Shown piece by piece: positions 27,030 to 36,679 of a stretch of 64,000 nt of DNA; within the stretch, counting starts at the first letter, position 1; each line of letters opens with the position of its first letter. Location: contig NZ_CP065589.1 in assembly GCF_021278965.1 (NCBI RefSeq), positions 3,849,001 to 3,913,000 on the forward strand. The letters run 5' to 3'. The DNA is from Chryseobacterium capnotolerans. GTDB taxonomy: Bacteria > Bacteroidota > Bacteroidia > Flavobacteriales > Weeksellaceae. The translations under genes and the position numbers were made by a program. The notes under the pieces were generated by a model. The model saw nothing but the letters and a program-made list of their open reading frames with translations, was not told the origin of the DNA and searched no databases.

Positions 27030-28784
27030 ATGGATAATATTGAAGCAATAAATCCGAAACCGGATGAATTGGTAGAGAATAAGGGCTCCAGACATCCAAA
27101 AGGATTATGGGTTCTATTCGGAACGGAAATGTGGGAGCGTTTCAACTTTTACGGAATGAGAGCACTTTTAACGCTCTTTATGGTAAATTCCTTATTGATA
27201 AAAGAAGCTGATGCAGCGATTATCTATGGTGGATTTTTAGCTTTATGTTATTTAACTCCGCTTCTAGGAGGCTTTATTGCTGATAAATATATAGGAAACA
27301 GATTTGCAATTATCGTAGGGGGATCTCTAATGGCAATTGGTCAGTTTTTATTATTCATCAGTGCTTCAACGTTCTCTGCGGATATTGGAAGTGCTAAAAT
27401 GATTATGTGGCTGGCATTATTTGTTATCATTTTTGGTAATGGATTCTTCAAACCGAACATTTCCTCAATGGTGGGAAGTCTTTACCCTAAACAGGAAAAG
27501 TCTAAACTGGACTCTGCGTTCACGATTTTCTATATGGGGATCAACATCGGAGCATTCCTAGGACAGTTCATCTGCCCATACCTAGGAGATGTAAAAGATG
27601 CAGCTACCGGAGTAAGAGATATCTTTGCTTTCAAATGGGGATTCTTAGCAGCTTCAATAGCAATGTTAATAGGAACTATAACATTCTTTATCCTTAAAAA
27701 TAAATACGTTGTAACTCCGGAAGGAAGACCTATCGGAGGGTTACCAAAAAATAACAGTACTGCAGATTTTGAAGAAGGAGAATCTCAGACAGCTAAATTC
27801 TCAGGGATGTCTTTAGGGATCACTATAGGTATTTTTGCTGTTCTTTTCTTTGTATTCAGATATTTACTGGTTGGAGAACTTGGATTTAACTCAGTGGAAA
27901 TGGGACAGATGATTAAAGGAATTATTTATCCATTCATCTATGCAGCAGGTATTTCCCTTGCATTCCTGATTATGACTTCCGCTGAAAACAAGGTTGAAAG
28001 ACAGAGAATCTGGGTAATTTATATCGTTTCATTCTTCATTATATTCTTCTGGGCAGCTTTCGAGCAGGCAGGATCTTCATTAACGTTTATTGCAGATAAC
28101 CAGACAGACAGAGACATTTTCGGATGGAATATGCCACCTTCAATGGTTCAGATCTTCAACGGAATTTTCGTTGTTCTTTTAGCTTTCCCTTTCAGCTTAA
28201 TGTGGGATAAACTAAGAGCTAACGGAAAAGAACCTGTATCTCCTCTGAAACAAGCTATTGGTCTTGCTGTAATTGCTCTTTCTTATTTTATCATTGCACA
28301 CAATGTAAAAGATCTTGGAAACTCAGGTTTATTAGCCATCAAATGGTTAATGCTTCTATATTTCATCCAAACTTGTGGTGAACTTTGTTTATCTCCAATC
28401 GGACTTTCTTTGGTAGGTAAATTAGCACCTAAGAGATTTGCTTCATTATTATATGGTGTTTTCTTTATTTCTAATGCTGCCGGATATGCTTTAGCAGGTT
28501 CATTAGGAGCTCTTATTCCTGCAACAGGTGATAAATTTAAGAAAGCTCAGGAAATTGGAGTTAACTTACAGGATGTTTTAGATAAAAAGGTAACTTTAAC
28601 TACTGACCAGGTTGCAGCATTTGAAAAAGCTCAATTACCATTACACAACCCTACTTTTGTAGGATTTGAGATTCACAACTTATTTGAATTCTTCATGGTA
28701 TTTGTGGTACTTTGTGGTATTGCTTCTGTAATCTTAGGTTTACTTTCACCAGTATTAAAGAAAATGATGCATGGTGTAAACTAA
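27030..28784 (+). CDS. POT/PTR proton-coupled oligopeptide transporter
   Basis: 584 residues with about 14 hydrophobic segments. TEMWERFNFYGMR is the ExxERF proton-coupling motif in helix 1. NGFFKPNISSMVGSLYP and TIFYMGINIGAFLG are the PTR2 signatures, and GELCLSPIGLSLVG is the conserved helix-10 motif. The protein imports di- and tripeptides with protons across the inner membrane. It has its own promoter and terminator, so it is regulated separately from its paralogues on either side. Confidence 0.96.
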   Translation: MDNIEAINPKPDELVENKGSRHPKGLWVLFGTEMWERFNFYGMRALLTLFMVNSLLIKEADAAIIYGGFLALCYLTPLLGGFIADKYIGNRFAIIVGGSLMAIGQFLLFISASTFSADIGSAKMIMWLALFVIIFGNGFFKPNISSMVGSLYPKQEKSKLDSAFTIFYMGINIGAFLGQFICPYLGDVKDAATGVRDIFAFKWGFLAASIAMLIGTITFFILKNKYVVTPEGRPIGGLPKNNSTADFEEGESQTAKFSGMSLGITIGIFAVLFFVFRYLLVGELGFNSVEMGQMIKGIIYPFIYAAGISLAFLIMTSAENKVERQRIWVIYIVSFFIIFFWAAFEQAGSSLTFIADNQTDRDIFGWNMPPSMVQIFNGIFVVLLAFPFSLMWDKLRANGKEPVSPLKQAIGLAVIALSYFIIAHNVKDLGNSGLLAIKWLMLLYFIQTCGELCLSPIGLSLVGKLAPKRFASLLYGVFFISNAAGYALAGSLGALIPATGDKFKKAQEIGVNLQDVLDKKVTLTTDQVAAFEKAQLPLHNPTFVGFEIHNLFEFFMVFVVLCGIASVILGLLSPVLKKMMHGVN

Positions 28785-28806
28785 TTGCATTAACAAAATA
28801 TGAATA

Positions 28807-28836
28807 AAACCTCTGCTAAGTCAGAGGTTTTTTTTA
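28807..28836 (+). terminator. Terminator of the second POT gene
   Basis: AACCTCTG / CAGAGGTT stem with loop CTAAGT, followed by a run of T, 22 bp after the stop. Confidence 0.85.
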
Positions 28837-28843
28837 TTTTCGT

Positions 28844-29836
28844 ATGATGGAAATTTCCGAAGATTCTTTATTCCAATCCGTAAAGGAAATCATTAGACAG
28901 TCGCGCGAAAAGGTTTTTCGGATAGCGAATTCTACATTACTGCTTACCTATTGGCAGATTGGAAAACTTATTGTTGAAGATGAACAACAAGGAAAAGAAC
29001 GTGCTGAATATGGAAAATATACATTGAAAAACCTTTCTCAAAAGCTTTCTTTAGAGTTTGGAAAAGGGTTTGATGAAAGTAATTTGAGAAATATGCGTTC
29101 TTTTTATCAAACTTTTCCAATATGTGACGCACTGCGTCACGAATTGAGCTGGACACACTACAGATTATTATTCAAGTTAGATCATACTCAGAAAATCAAT
29201 TATTATATAGATGAAACTATTCAAAATAATTGGAGCTCAAGAGACTTAAAAAGACAAATCAACTCATTAGCTTACGAAAGAGTTTTAAAACATAAACAAT
29301 CTTCTACCGAAAGTATTCACAGTGTTTTAAAAGATCCTTATATTTTTGAATTTCTTGGATTAAAGGCTGATGATCAGTTTTCAGAACAAGAAATTGAAAC
29401 CGCCATCATAGATCACATCCAGAAATTCTTACTGGAATTTGGAAAAGGGTTCGCTTTTGTCGCAAGACAGCAACATATCTCTACAGATACTTCCGACTTC
29501 TATATTGACCTGGTATTCTATAATTACATTTTAAAATGTTTTGTCATTATTGATTTAAAAACCGGTGAACTCTCTCACCAGGACATCGGGCAGATTGATA
29601 TGTATGTAAGAATGTATGATGATATGAAGCGTGGTGAAGGAGACAATCCCACCATTGGTATTTTACTATGTTCTGAAAAGGATGAAACCATTGTAAAATA
29701 CTCCGTACTTAATGATAAAAATAATTTATTTGCCAGCAAATACCTGCTGTACCTCCCAAAAGAAGAAGAATTAAAACAAATCATTGACCAGGACAGAATC
29801 CAATTTGAACTGGATCAGGAAAATAAAAACCCTTAA
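28844..29836 (+). CDS. DUF1016 (YhcG) family PD-(D/E)xK nuclease
   Basis: 330 residues. The N-terminal YhcG domain has TYWQIGKLIVEDEQQG, then NLRNMRSFYQTFP and ELSWTHYRLL, a likely DNA-binding region. The C-terminal nuclease domain has SDFYIDLVFYN and CFVIIDLKTGEL, giving the D...DxK variant of PD-(D/E)xK (E. coli YhcG has ELK), and GQIDMYVRMYDD. Family members are often in variable or defence-associated loci, and the role is unsettled. Here it stands alone between two POT genes, 7 bp after a terminator and 21 bp before the next start, so it may be an insertion into the array. Confidence 0.9.
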   Translation: MMEISEDSLFQSVKEIIRQSREKVFRIANSTLLLTYWQIGKLIVEDEQQGKERAEYGKYTLKNLSQKLSLEFGKGFDESNLRNMRSFYQTFPICDALRHELSWTHYRLLFKLDHTQKINYYIDETIQNNWSSRDLKRQINSLAYERVLKHKQSSTESIHSVLKDPYIFEFLGLKADDQFSEQEIETAIIDHIQKFLLEFGKGFAFVARQQHISTDTSDFYIDLVFYNYILKCFVIIDLKTGELSHQDIGQIDMYVRMYDDMKRGEGDNPTIGILLCSEKDETIVKYSVLNDKNNLFASKYLLYLPKEEELKQIIDQDRIQFELDQENKNP

Positions 29837-29857
29837 TTAAAACAATCATATATCATT

Positions 29858-31369
29858 ATGAGCTTAACTTTAGATGAAATACAAAATTTCAAAGGAAAAT
29901 ACCCCAGACAAATCTGGAGTCTGTTTTTCTCTGAAATGTGGGAACGTTTCTGTTTCTACGGAATGCGCGGAATGCTGGTTTTCTTTATGATTTCTCAGCT
30001 TAATTTCCATGAAAAAGAAGCGAACCTTCAGTATGGTGCCACCCAGGCCTTCGTATATGCCTTTACCTTTGTAGGTGGACTTTTTGCAGATAAAATTTTA
30101 GGATTCAGAAAATCCCTGTTCTGGGGCGGGCTACTGATGATCCTTGGTAGTTTGATCCTCGCAACCGATCCACACAAATTCTTTTTCCTTGGAATTGCAT
30201 TTACTGTAGTAGGAACAGGTTTCTTCAAACCTAACATTTCATCCATGGTAGGACAGCTTTATAAGCCTAATGATTCAAGAGCAGATGCTGGTTTTTCCTT
30301 ATTTTATGCAGGAATTAACCTTGGAGCCCTATTAGGCGGTTACCTATGTATCGCAATCGGTAAAGGAGAATTTTTAGGAAATCTTATTGCAGAAGAAATG
30401 AGATGGCATATTGCTTTCGGACTGGCTTCAGTAGTAATGGTTATCAGCTTAATCAACTTTGTGTTTACTCAAAGAAGATTGGGAACTATCGGTTTACAAC
30501 CGGGGCATCCATTAGCAGAAACTAAAAGTGCTCCTATCCCAAAATGGAAAGAATATGGAGTGTATGTCCTGTCTTTAATTTTCATCCCAATCATTATGAC
30601 AATGGTTGCCAAGACTGAATATACGGATTATTTCATGTGGACTATTGGGCCATTGACATTGATCTATTTATTCTATGAAATGTCTAAAGTAACAGCTGCT
30701 GAACGTAAAAAGCTTTGGGCTGCATTAGTATTCATCATCTTCTCTATTATTTTCTGGGGAATTTATGAGCAGAGTGGAGGTTCATTAAGTATTTTTGCTG
30801 CTAAAAACCTTAATAAAGATCTTTTCGGACTGGACCCGAATGGAGTGAACAATTCTGGTGGTGCCTTCTTCATCATTTTCCTTGCTCCATTAGTAGGGCT
30901 TCTTTGGATTTGGTTGAACAAGAGAAAAATTGAACCGAATACGATCATTAAATTCGGATTAGGATTTATCTTCTTAGGAGCTGGATATTACGTTTTATTT
31001 GCGACCCGATTATTCGCCGACTTACAGGGAATTACTTCATTGAACTTCTTTACACTGGCGTTATTAATCATTACTCTTGGGGAATTATGCCTCTCTCCTA
31101 TTGGTTTATCTATTATGACCAAGCTTTCCACCAAAAACCTTCAGGGAATGATGATGGGAATGTGGTTCCTTGCTTCGGCATATGGACAATATGTGGCAGG
31201 AATTATCGGAGCCAGTCTTGCTACAGCAAAAGAAGGTTCTACCAATTATGATGAACTTATCACTTATACCGATGGATATAAACAATTGGGATTGTATGCG
31301 ATAATTGCCGGAGTGGTATTAATTTTGATATCTCCGTTTGTGAAAAAATTAATGCAGGATGTAAAATAG
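29858..31369 (+). CDS. POT/PTR proton-coupled peptide transporter, third paralogue
   Basis: 503 residues with about 13 hydrophobic segments. SEMWERFCFYGMRGML is the proton-coupling motif, with GTGFFKPNISSMVG and LGELCLSPIGLSIM also present. It is shorter than the second paralogue because the loops are shorter. It begins 21 bp after the nuclease stop, so it may be read from the same transcript, with a thioredoxin-like gene 41 bp downstream. Substrate is not predictable beyond small peptides. Confidence 0.95.
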   Translation: MSLTLDEIQNFKGKYPRQIWSLFFSEMWERFCFYGMRGMLVFFMISQLNFHEKEANLQYGATQAFVYAFTFVGGLFADKILGFRKSLFWGGLLMILGSLILATDPHKFFFLGIAFTVVGTGFFKPNISSMVGQLYKPNDSRADAGFSLFYAGINLGALLGGYLCIAIGKGEFLGNLIAEEMRWHIAFGLASVVMVISLINFVFTQRRLGTIGLQPGHPLAETKSAPIPKWKEYGVYVLSLIFIPIIMTMVAKTEYTDYFMWTIGPLTLIYLFYEMSKVTAAERKKLWAALVFIIFSIIFWGIYEQSGGSLSIFAAKNLNKDLFGLDPNGVNNSGGAFFIIFLAPLVGLLWIWLNKRKIEPNTIIKFGLGFIFLGAGYYVLFATRLFADLQGITSLNFFTLALLIITLGELCLSPIGLSIMTKLSTKNLQGMMMGMWFLASAYGQYVAGIIGASLATAKEGSTNYDELITYTDGYKQLGLYAIIAGVVLILISPFVKKLMQDVK

Positions 31370-31410
31370 AAAATAAGTAATTATGCTTATTTTTACGTAA
31401 ATATCAAGTT

Positions 31411-31944
31411 ATGAAGAAAATTTTAAGCATAGTTCTCTTATTACTATTAAACTTTAGTTTTGCACAAACTAAATGGATGACTATTGAAGAGGCGCTAAAA
31501 GCACAGAAAGAAAATCCTAAAAAGATTCTTATTGATTTTTATGCTGACTGGTGTGGCCCTTGTAAAATTATGGACAAGAATACCTATGGACATCCGGTAC
31601 TTGCTCAAATATTAAATGAGAATTTCTATCCTGTAAAATTTAATGCAGAAGAAAAGAAAACTATTGAAATTTTTGGAAGAACATTTTCCAATCCTAATAC
31701 AGAACAGAAAAAAGGACGAAATTCTCTACATGAGTTTACTCAATATATGAATGTAGGTGCTGTTCCAAGTACTGTATTTCTGGATGAACATGGTGACCCC
31801 ATCACCATTCTTCAGGGAGAGCTATCCGCTAAAGAGCTGGAACCTTACCTGGAACTGATCTCAAAAGATCTTTTTAAAAAGATTCGAACCAGGGAACAGT
31901 GGGAAGATTATCAGAAAAAATTCAAATCTAAAATCAAAGATTAA
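31411..31944 (+). CDS. Periplasmic thioredoxin-like protein (CxxC)
   Basis: 177 residues. The signal peptide is MKKILSIVLLLLLNFSFAQ. The thioredoxin fold has the redox motif DWCGPCKIMDKN near residue 48 and the cis-proline region GAVPSTVFLDE. It is of the SoxW/DsbD-gamma or YyaL-like type common in Bacteroidota, probably a periplasmic disulfide reductase. No partner gene is evident; it follows a POT gene by 41 bp. Confidence 0.85.
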   Translation: MKKILSIVLLLLLNFSFAQTKWMTIEEALKAQKENPKKILIDFYADWCGPCKIMDKNTYGHPVLAQILNENFYPVKFNAEEKKTIEIFGRTFSNPNTEQKKGRNSLHEFTQYMNVGAVPSTVFLDEHGDPITILQGELSAKELEPYLELISKDLFKKIRTREQWEDYQKKFKSKIKD

Positions 31945-31960
31945 TCAGTAATATAACCTA

Positions 31961-31989
31961 AGACTTTCAATTTTTTTTGGAAGTCTTTT
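31961..31989 (+). terminator. Terminator of the thioredoxin-like gene
   Basis: AAGACTT / AAGTCTT stem with a long T-rich loop, followed by five T. Moderate strength. Confidence 0.55.
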
Positions 31990-32055
31990 TTATTTTACCG
32001 AAATTCGAACCTTTATTTTTCATACAATATTCGATTCCCGAATTTCAGACTATAA

Positions 32056-34143
32056 ATGACTTTAGAAACTTCCATAGAATATGTAAAAGGAATAGGTCCG
32101 GAAAGAGCCAAACTCATCAAAAGCGTGTTGGGATTATCCACTGTAGAAGATATGTTGAACTTCTACCCTATCCGTTATCTGGATAAAAGCAAAATCTATA
32201 AAGTTTCTCAGCTTCATGAAGAAACCAGTCAGGAAATTCAGTTTAAAGGCAGGATTACCCAGGTTCAGGAAATTCAAACAGGAAAAACCAAGAGATTAAC
32301 GGCTAAATTCAATGATGATACGGGAAGCATGGATCTTGTATGGTTTCAGTATTCAAAATGGCTGAAAGAGCAGCTTCCTATCAATCGTGAAGTTTATATT
32401 TTCGGAAAAATCAATGTTTTTAACCGCCAGTTTTCTATGCCGCATCCTGAAATTGAGGCTGAGGAAAAGAAAGAAGGTGAAACTCGTTTAAAGCCCATTT
32501 ATCCAAGTTCCGAAAAACTGACAAAAAGGGGACTTAACCAAAGGTTCTTTCAAAATGCTCTAAGAAATATCTGTAAAGAAATTCCTAATCTTATTGAGGA
32601 AAACTTTCCGGAATATCTCATGAAAACTTTCAAATTTATGTCAAGGCAGCATGCTTTCCTCAATGTACATTTCCCTAAAGATATGGAACATTTTGACAAG
32701 GCTGATTTCAGGCTTAAATTTGAAGAATCTTTCTTTTTTCAATTAGGGTATGGCTTAAAAAAGCTTCATCATAAAACACAATCTTACGGTAATCCGTTTC
32801 CTATTATAGGTGATCATTTCAATGATTTCTATGAAAATCACCTTCCGTTTGAACTTACTGGTGCTCAAAAAAGAGTTTTAAAGGAGATCCGGATGGATAT
32901 GAAAAGGCCCATTCAGATGAACAGGCTTTTGCAGGGAGATGTAGGTTCCGGAAAACGATGGTGGCTTTATTGACTATGCTTATTGCCATGGATAACGGCT
33001 TTCAAAGCTGTATGATGGCACCCACTGAAATTCTTGCCCAGCAGCATTATAATGGGATAAAAGATTTACTGGAAAAAACAGGAATCAATGTCCGGTTATT
33101 AACTGGCTCTACCAAAATAAAAGAAAGAAGAATTATTCACGAAGAACTGGAAAACGGTACGCTTTCTATTCTGGTAGGAACTCACGCTGTTCTGGAAGAC
33201 AAGGTTAAGTTCAAAAATCTTGGGTTGTCTATTATTGATGAACAACATAGATTTGGTGTGGCACAAAGAGCTAAGCTTTGGGCTAAAAAATAAGATTCCG
33301 CCTCATATTCTTGTGATGACTGCTACTCCTATTCCCAGAACACTCGCGATGAGCTTTTATTCTGATCTGGATGTTTCTGTCATCGATGAAATGCCTGTCG
33401 GAAGAAAGCCAATCATCACTGCCCACAGAAGAGAAAAAGACAGATTGTACGTATATAATTTCTGTAAAGATGAGATCAAAAAAGGAAGACAGGTTTATTT
33501 TGTCTACCCACTGATTGAAGAGTCTGAAACTCTGGATTACAAAAATCTGATGGAAGGCCTGGAACATGTTATGGATTTCTTCTCTGATTACAACGTTACT
33601 ATGCTGCATGGAAAAATGAAGCCGGATGAAAAAGATGCTGCTATGGCTTATTTTGCTTCAGGAAAGGCAGAGATTATGGTAGCTACTACCGTAATTGAAG
33701 TGGGAGTAAATGTTCCGAATGCTTCTGTAATGGTTATTGAAAGCTCTGAAAGGTTTGGTCTTTCACAGCTTCACCAGCTGAGAGGACGTGTAGGAAGAGG
33801 AGCCGAACAGAGTTATTGCATTCTAATGACCTCCGACAAATTATCTAAAGAAAGCAGGACCCGTATCAAAACCATGACTGAAACGAATGACGGCTTTAAA
33901 ATTTCCGAAGTCGACATGCAGCTACGCGGCCCTGGTGACATTTTAGGAACTCAACAAAGTGGTGTAGTTGATTTTAAAAGGTTGGATCTGGTTAATGATT
34001 CGGCGATTATTAAAACGACTAAAAATACGGTTGACAGAATTCTGGAAGCAGATCCTATGCTGGCAAGACAGGATAATCTCATTATTAAAAATTACTACAT
34101 AAAGTATTATAAAGGGAAAAATAAATGGAGTAAAATTTCATAA
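32056..34143 (+). pseudogene. recG: ATP-dependent DNA helicase RecG, two single-base frameshifts
   Basis: Three frames (32056-32973, 32958-33293 and 33220-34143) add up to the roughly 696-residue RecG. Order: N-terminal wedge domain (SIEYVKGIGPERAKLI, OB fold with LVWFQYSKWL), helicase motif Q/I (LLQGDVGSGK), motif II (IIDEQHRFGV), motif III (MTATPIPRTLAMS) and motifs V/VI (VIEVGVNVPNA, QLRGRVGRG). Break 1: one A is lost from the run at 32952-32955, which should read GSGKTMVALL. Break 2: one extra A in the run at 33285-33290, which should read AKNKIPPH. RecG rescues stalled forks. Two independent homopolymer indels in an otherwise intact gene point to sequence error. Confidence 0.93.
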
Positions 34144-34738
34144 AAAAACCGCAGAAAATATTCCTGCGGTCCCCTTATAAAACTGTTATTTAGAAGAAAT
34201 TACTTTTTAAAGTCTGTTTAAAAAATTTATTTTAATAGCTTATACTTAATATTTTGTGATGTGGTGTGAAAATATCTATATAATATTATTTGAAGATAAG
34301 TCATCACTATTAAAATAAATTATAAAAAAACAAAATGAATTATTTTTCCAACTTGCTTATTATAAAAACTAACTGTGTCTAGCGGAGATGAGGGAATGAA
34401 ACGAATAAAAATATCTCCAACTATTTCGAGTTTTCATGATTGTACCGTTTTGTTTAAAGATCTTCTATGCTTTAAAATTGGAAATGAATATAACTCATTT
34501 TGTTTACATCGTGATTTATTTATTGTATGTAGAAACAATTACTTCTCATTCATTTATATCTTATGTATATAATTAAATTTGTGTCACAAGGTTTATATTT
34601 ACAAATGTCTGAATATTAACTGTCTTCTTTTTTATATTATTTCAACTATTAGTTATAAAATTTTCACTTTAATGTGAATATTATACAATGAATAACATCC
34701 CATTTATCTCAAATGGAAAATTTTAAACTATCTATTCA
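34144..34738. other. 595-bp AT-rich gap between converging genes
   Basis: It lies between recG (plus) and the receiver gene (minus), so no promoter is required. Right after recG a small hairpin, ACCGCAG / CTGCGGT (34147-34171), has no clear T tract. Near the other end is CCATTT / AAATGG (34703-34718). A 65-codon GTG frame at 34375-34572 has no protein-like features. Nothing else is recognised. Confidence 0.6.
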
Positions 34739-35185
34739 TCAAATTTTTAGAATAAAATTATCTTTATTTAATCCTGAAGTATGATACTGCCAATTTATGG
34801 TAATAACCTCTGTAAGCACCTTTTTTAAGGTTCCGAAATCAGAAGGCTTTCTTATACAAATATTGTTTCCCTTTACAAAAGTTTCTTCAATTTCATTCTC
34901 TGAGATCTCTTCACTATAAATGGCTGTTACCATATTGTTGAACTTTGGATTAGTTTTCAGTTCATCAATGCATTCCATACAATCTTTTCCTGAAATATTG
35001 TAATTGATAAAAACGATTTCAGGTATGACGGCATCATTGTTAGTGAGGTACTCCATCAGATTTTTTCCACTACTGAAACATTGAACTTTTATAGAGATTT
35101 TCAGCTCTTTAAATATATTTTTAAAAAAAATCAAGGTGTTTTCATCGTTATCTGCTACAATTACGTTCAGAAATTCTTTATTCAT
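34739..35185 (-). CDS. Atypical response-regulator receiver protein lacking the phospho-Asp
   Basis: 148 residues, a single receiver-like (CheY) fold. The acidic pair in VADNDE (residues 10-15) and the conserved lysine in CIRKPSDF (Lys113) are present. The phosphoacceptor position reads FINYN, so Asn61 stands where Asp is expected (compare FLDLN in typical receivers). It is thus probably not phosphorylated in the normal way. Its start overlaps the end of the AraC-type gene by 8 bp, which suggests translational coupling and a shared task. Confidence 0.75.
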   Translation of the reverse strand: MNKEFLNVIVADNDENTLIFFKNIFKELKISIKVQCFSSGKNLMEYLTNNDAVIPEIVFINYNISGKDCMECIDELKTNPKFNNMVTAIYSEEISENEIEETFVKGNNICIRKPSDFGTLKKVLTEVITINWQYHTSGLNKDNFILKI

Positions 35186-35759
35186 ACTGCATTTTAGGGT
35201 TTATTACCGTACTTTGGGCTCTTCTTCTTTTTCCAATGATCTTTTGAAACTGTGATGGGGTAATTCCTGTTGTATTTTTAAACTGAGTGCTTAAATGTGC
35301 CACACTGGAATAATTCAGTTTATTGGCAATTTCAGTAAGACTTTGCTTATTCCTTATGATCAAAGCTTTTGAATATTCAATTTTCTGGAGAATAATAAAA
35401 TTCTCGATAGAAGTAAAAGCAACCTCAGAAAATAGATTGGAAAGATATCCATAGCTGTGATTCAGTTTTTCAGAAATGTAAATAGATGCCTTCACGGGAA
35501 TAATCTCTTCAGAGAAGACGAGTTCTACAATTGCATCTTTTATTTTCTGTACCAAAGCTGTTTTCTGGCTTTCTATGATTTCAATACCATAATCACCAAG
35601 ATTCTTCTTGAAGAGATTATGCTGTTCCTGTGTAAAAGGTTCATAGAACTCCACCTCACCGAAGTTCAGCAACCGGTATTTAAGCCCGTGCTCCTTCAGC
35701 TTTTCGTCCAATACCTTTTTACAAAGGGCATTGAAATCAAATTTAACGTACATTTTCAT
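35178..35759 (-). CDS. AraC-family transcription regulator
   Basis: 193 residues. The N-terminal part (about 1-85) is a small alpha/beta domain with EFYEPFTQEQHNLFKKNL, not recognised as a known sensor fold. The C-terminal AraC/XylS HTH pair has VKASIYISEKLNHSYGYLS and SLTEIANKLNYSSVAHLSTQF followed by TGITPSQFQ. The start may be Met1 or Met3. Together with the overlapping pseudo-receiver it forms a two-gene unit. The target genes are not evident; the nearest upstream gene is a GNAT gene. Confidence 0.85.
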   Translation of the reverse strand: MKMYVKFDFNALCKKVLDEKLKEHGLKYRLLNFGEVEFYEPFTQEQHNLFKKNLGDYGIEIIESQKTALVQKIKDAIVELVFSEEIIPVKASIYISEKLNHSYGYLSNLFSEVAFTSIENFIILQKIEYSKALIIRNKQSLTEIANKLNYSSVAHLSTQFKNTTGITPSQFQKIIGKRRRAQSTVINPKMQYE

Positions 35760-35853
35760 CCTGTATAAGTAAGCCTATTTTTTTAGTAAATATAATAATT
35801 TATTTCAAGTAAAAGTGAAATAGAAAATATTTTTTTAACATAATATATATACG

Positions 35854-35882
35854 CAAAAACTCCTGCATTCGAAAACACAGGA
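35854..35882 (-). terminator. Terminator of the GNAT gene
   Basis: Minus strand: TCCTG / CAGGA with a 12-nt loop, followed by GTTTTTGCG. It lies 170 bp past the GNAT stop. The rest of the 293-bp gap (35760-36052) is AT-rich and must hold the AraC promoter, but no clear boxes were found. Confidence 0.5.
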
Positions 35883-36052
35883 ATTTAAACACTAAGGATG
35901 AAAAAAATATACTGATAAAAAGCTATGTCAGCTCAAAACCAAGCATATGAATGTATTATATATAAGTGATTTGGTTCTGGAACAAAGATGATTCAAAAAA
36001 AGAAATCACCCGTTATAGAATTACAGGATAAAGTTACAAAATTTTAAGTCAA

Positions 36053-36556
36053 TTATTCGTGAATTAGAAACTCCATTAAAAAATCATCCATCACAAAACC
36101 GTTTCCAATATCAAAAACACCTTCACCATAAACCTTGTATCCTTGGGATTCGTAGAAGTTTCTGGCAGCATTATGTTTGTTGACATTAAGGATAATTCTC
36201 TTATTCCCGTTCTCGGAAACTTTCTCATTTAAAAACAGAAGAGCCCCTTTCCCAAATCCCTTTCCTTTACTTTCAGGAACCAAATAAATACGGTGCAGTT
36301 TTGTAGTCTGATCTTCATAATTATGCTCATACCCAATAAATCCTTCATAAGATTGGGTATTATTATCTTCAATCAAATAATAATGATAATTGGGATTCTG
36401 AAGCTGACTTTCAATTTCCTGTTCCGAATACATTTCTGAGAGCATATACTCCATTTGTTCATTGGAAAGGATCTCTGCATATGCATTTTCCCAAGACCTT
36501 CTTGCCAGATCCTGAATAAGAGGAATATCTTTCCCTGTCGCTTTTATTAATTTCAT
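36053..36556 (-). CDS. GNAT family N-acetyltransferase
   Basis: 167 residues. The acetyl-CoA-binding motif PESKGKGFGKGALLFL is near residue 95, followed by NVNKHNAARNFYESQGY, the typical GNAT C-terminal block. The substrate cannot be predicted. It lies 123 bp from the dapA stop, with a terminator between, so it is transcribed alone. Confidence 0.88.
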   Translation of the reverse strand: MKLIKATGKDIPLIQDLARRSWENAYAEILSNEQMEYMLSEMYSEQEIESQLQNPNYHYYLIEDNNTQSYEGFIGYEHNYEDQTTKLHRIYLVPESKGKGFGKGALLFLNEKVSENGNKRIILNVNKHNAARNFYESQGYKVYGEGVFDIGNGFVMDDFLMEFLIHE

Positions 36557-36576
36557 ATTTTTTGTATTATGATTAA

Positions 36577-36608
36577 AAAAAGTGAAAAGTCTGAACTTTT
36601 CACTTTTT
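36577..36608 (-). terminator. Terminator of dapA
   Basis: AAAAAGTGAAAAGT / ACTTTTCACTTTTT forms a 14-bp stem with a 4-nt loop and a T run on the minus strand, downstream of dapA. Confidence 0.8.
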
Positions 36609-36679
36609 ATATTTGATTAATGATTATTTTCGTTAAGCCATTGAGTATAAAAGACCTCAATCCTTAACTTATTCATCTA

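Noticed and set aside
28968..29156. Minus-strand frame inside the DUF1016 gene
   Set aside because: Antisense shadow without a start signal or recognisable sequence.
34375..34572. 65-codon GTG-start frame after recG
   Set aside because: No ribosome binding site, no protein-like pattern and AT-rich composition; it lies between two converging genes.
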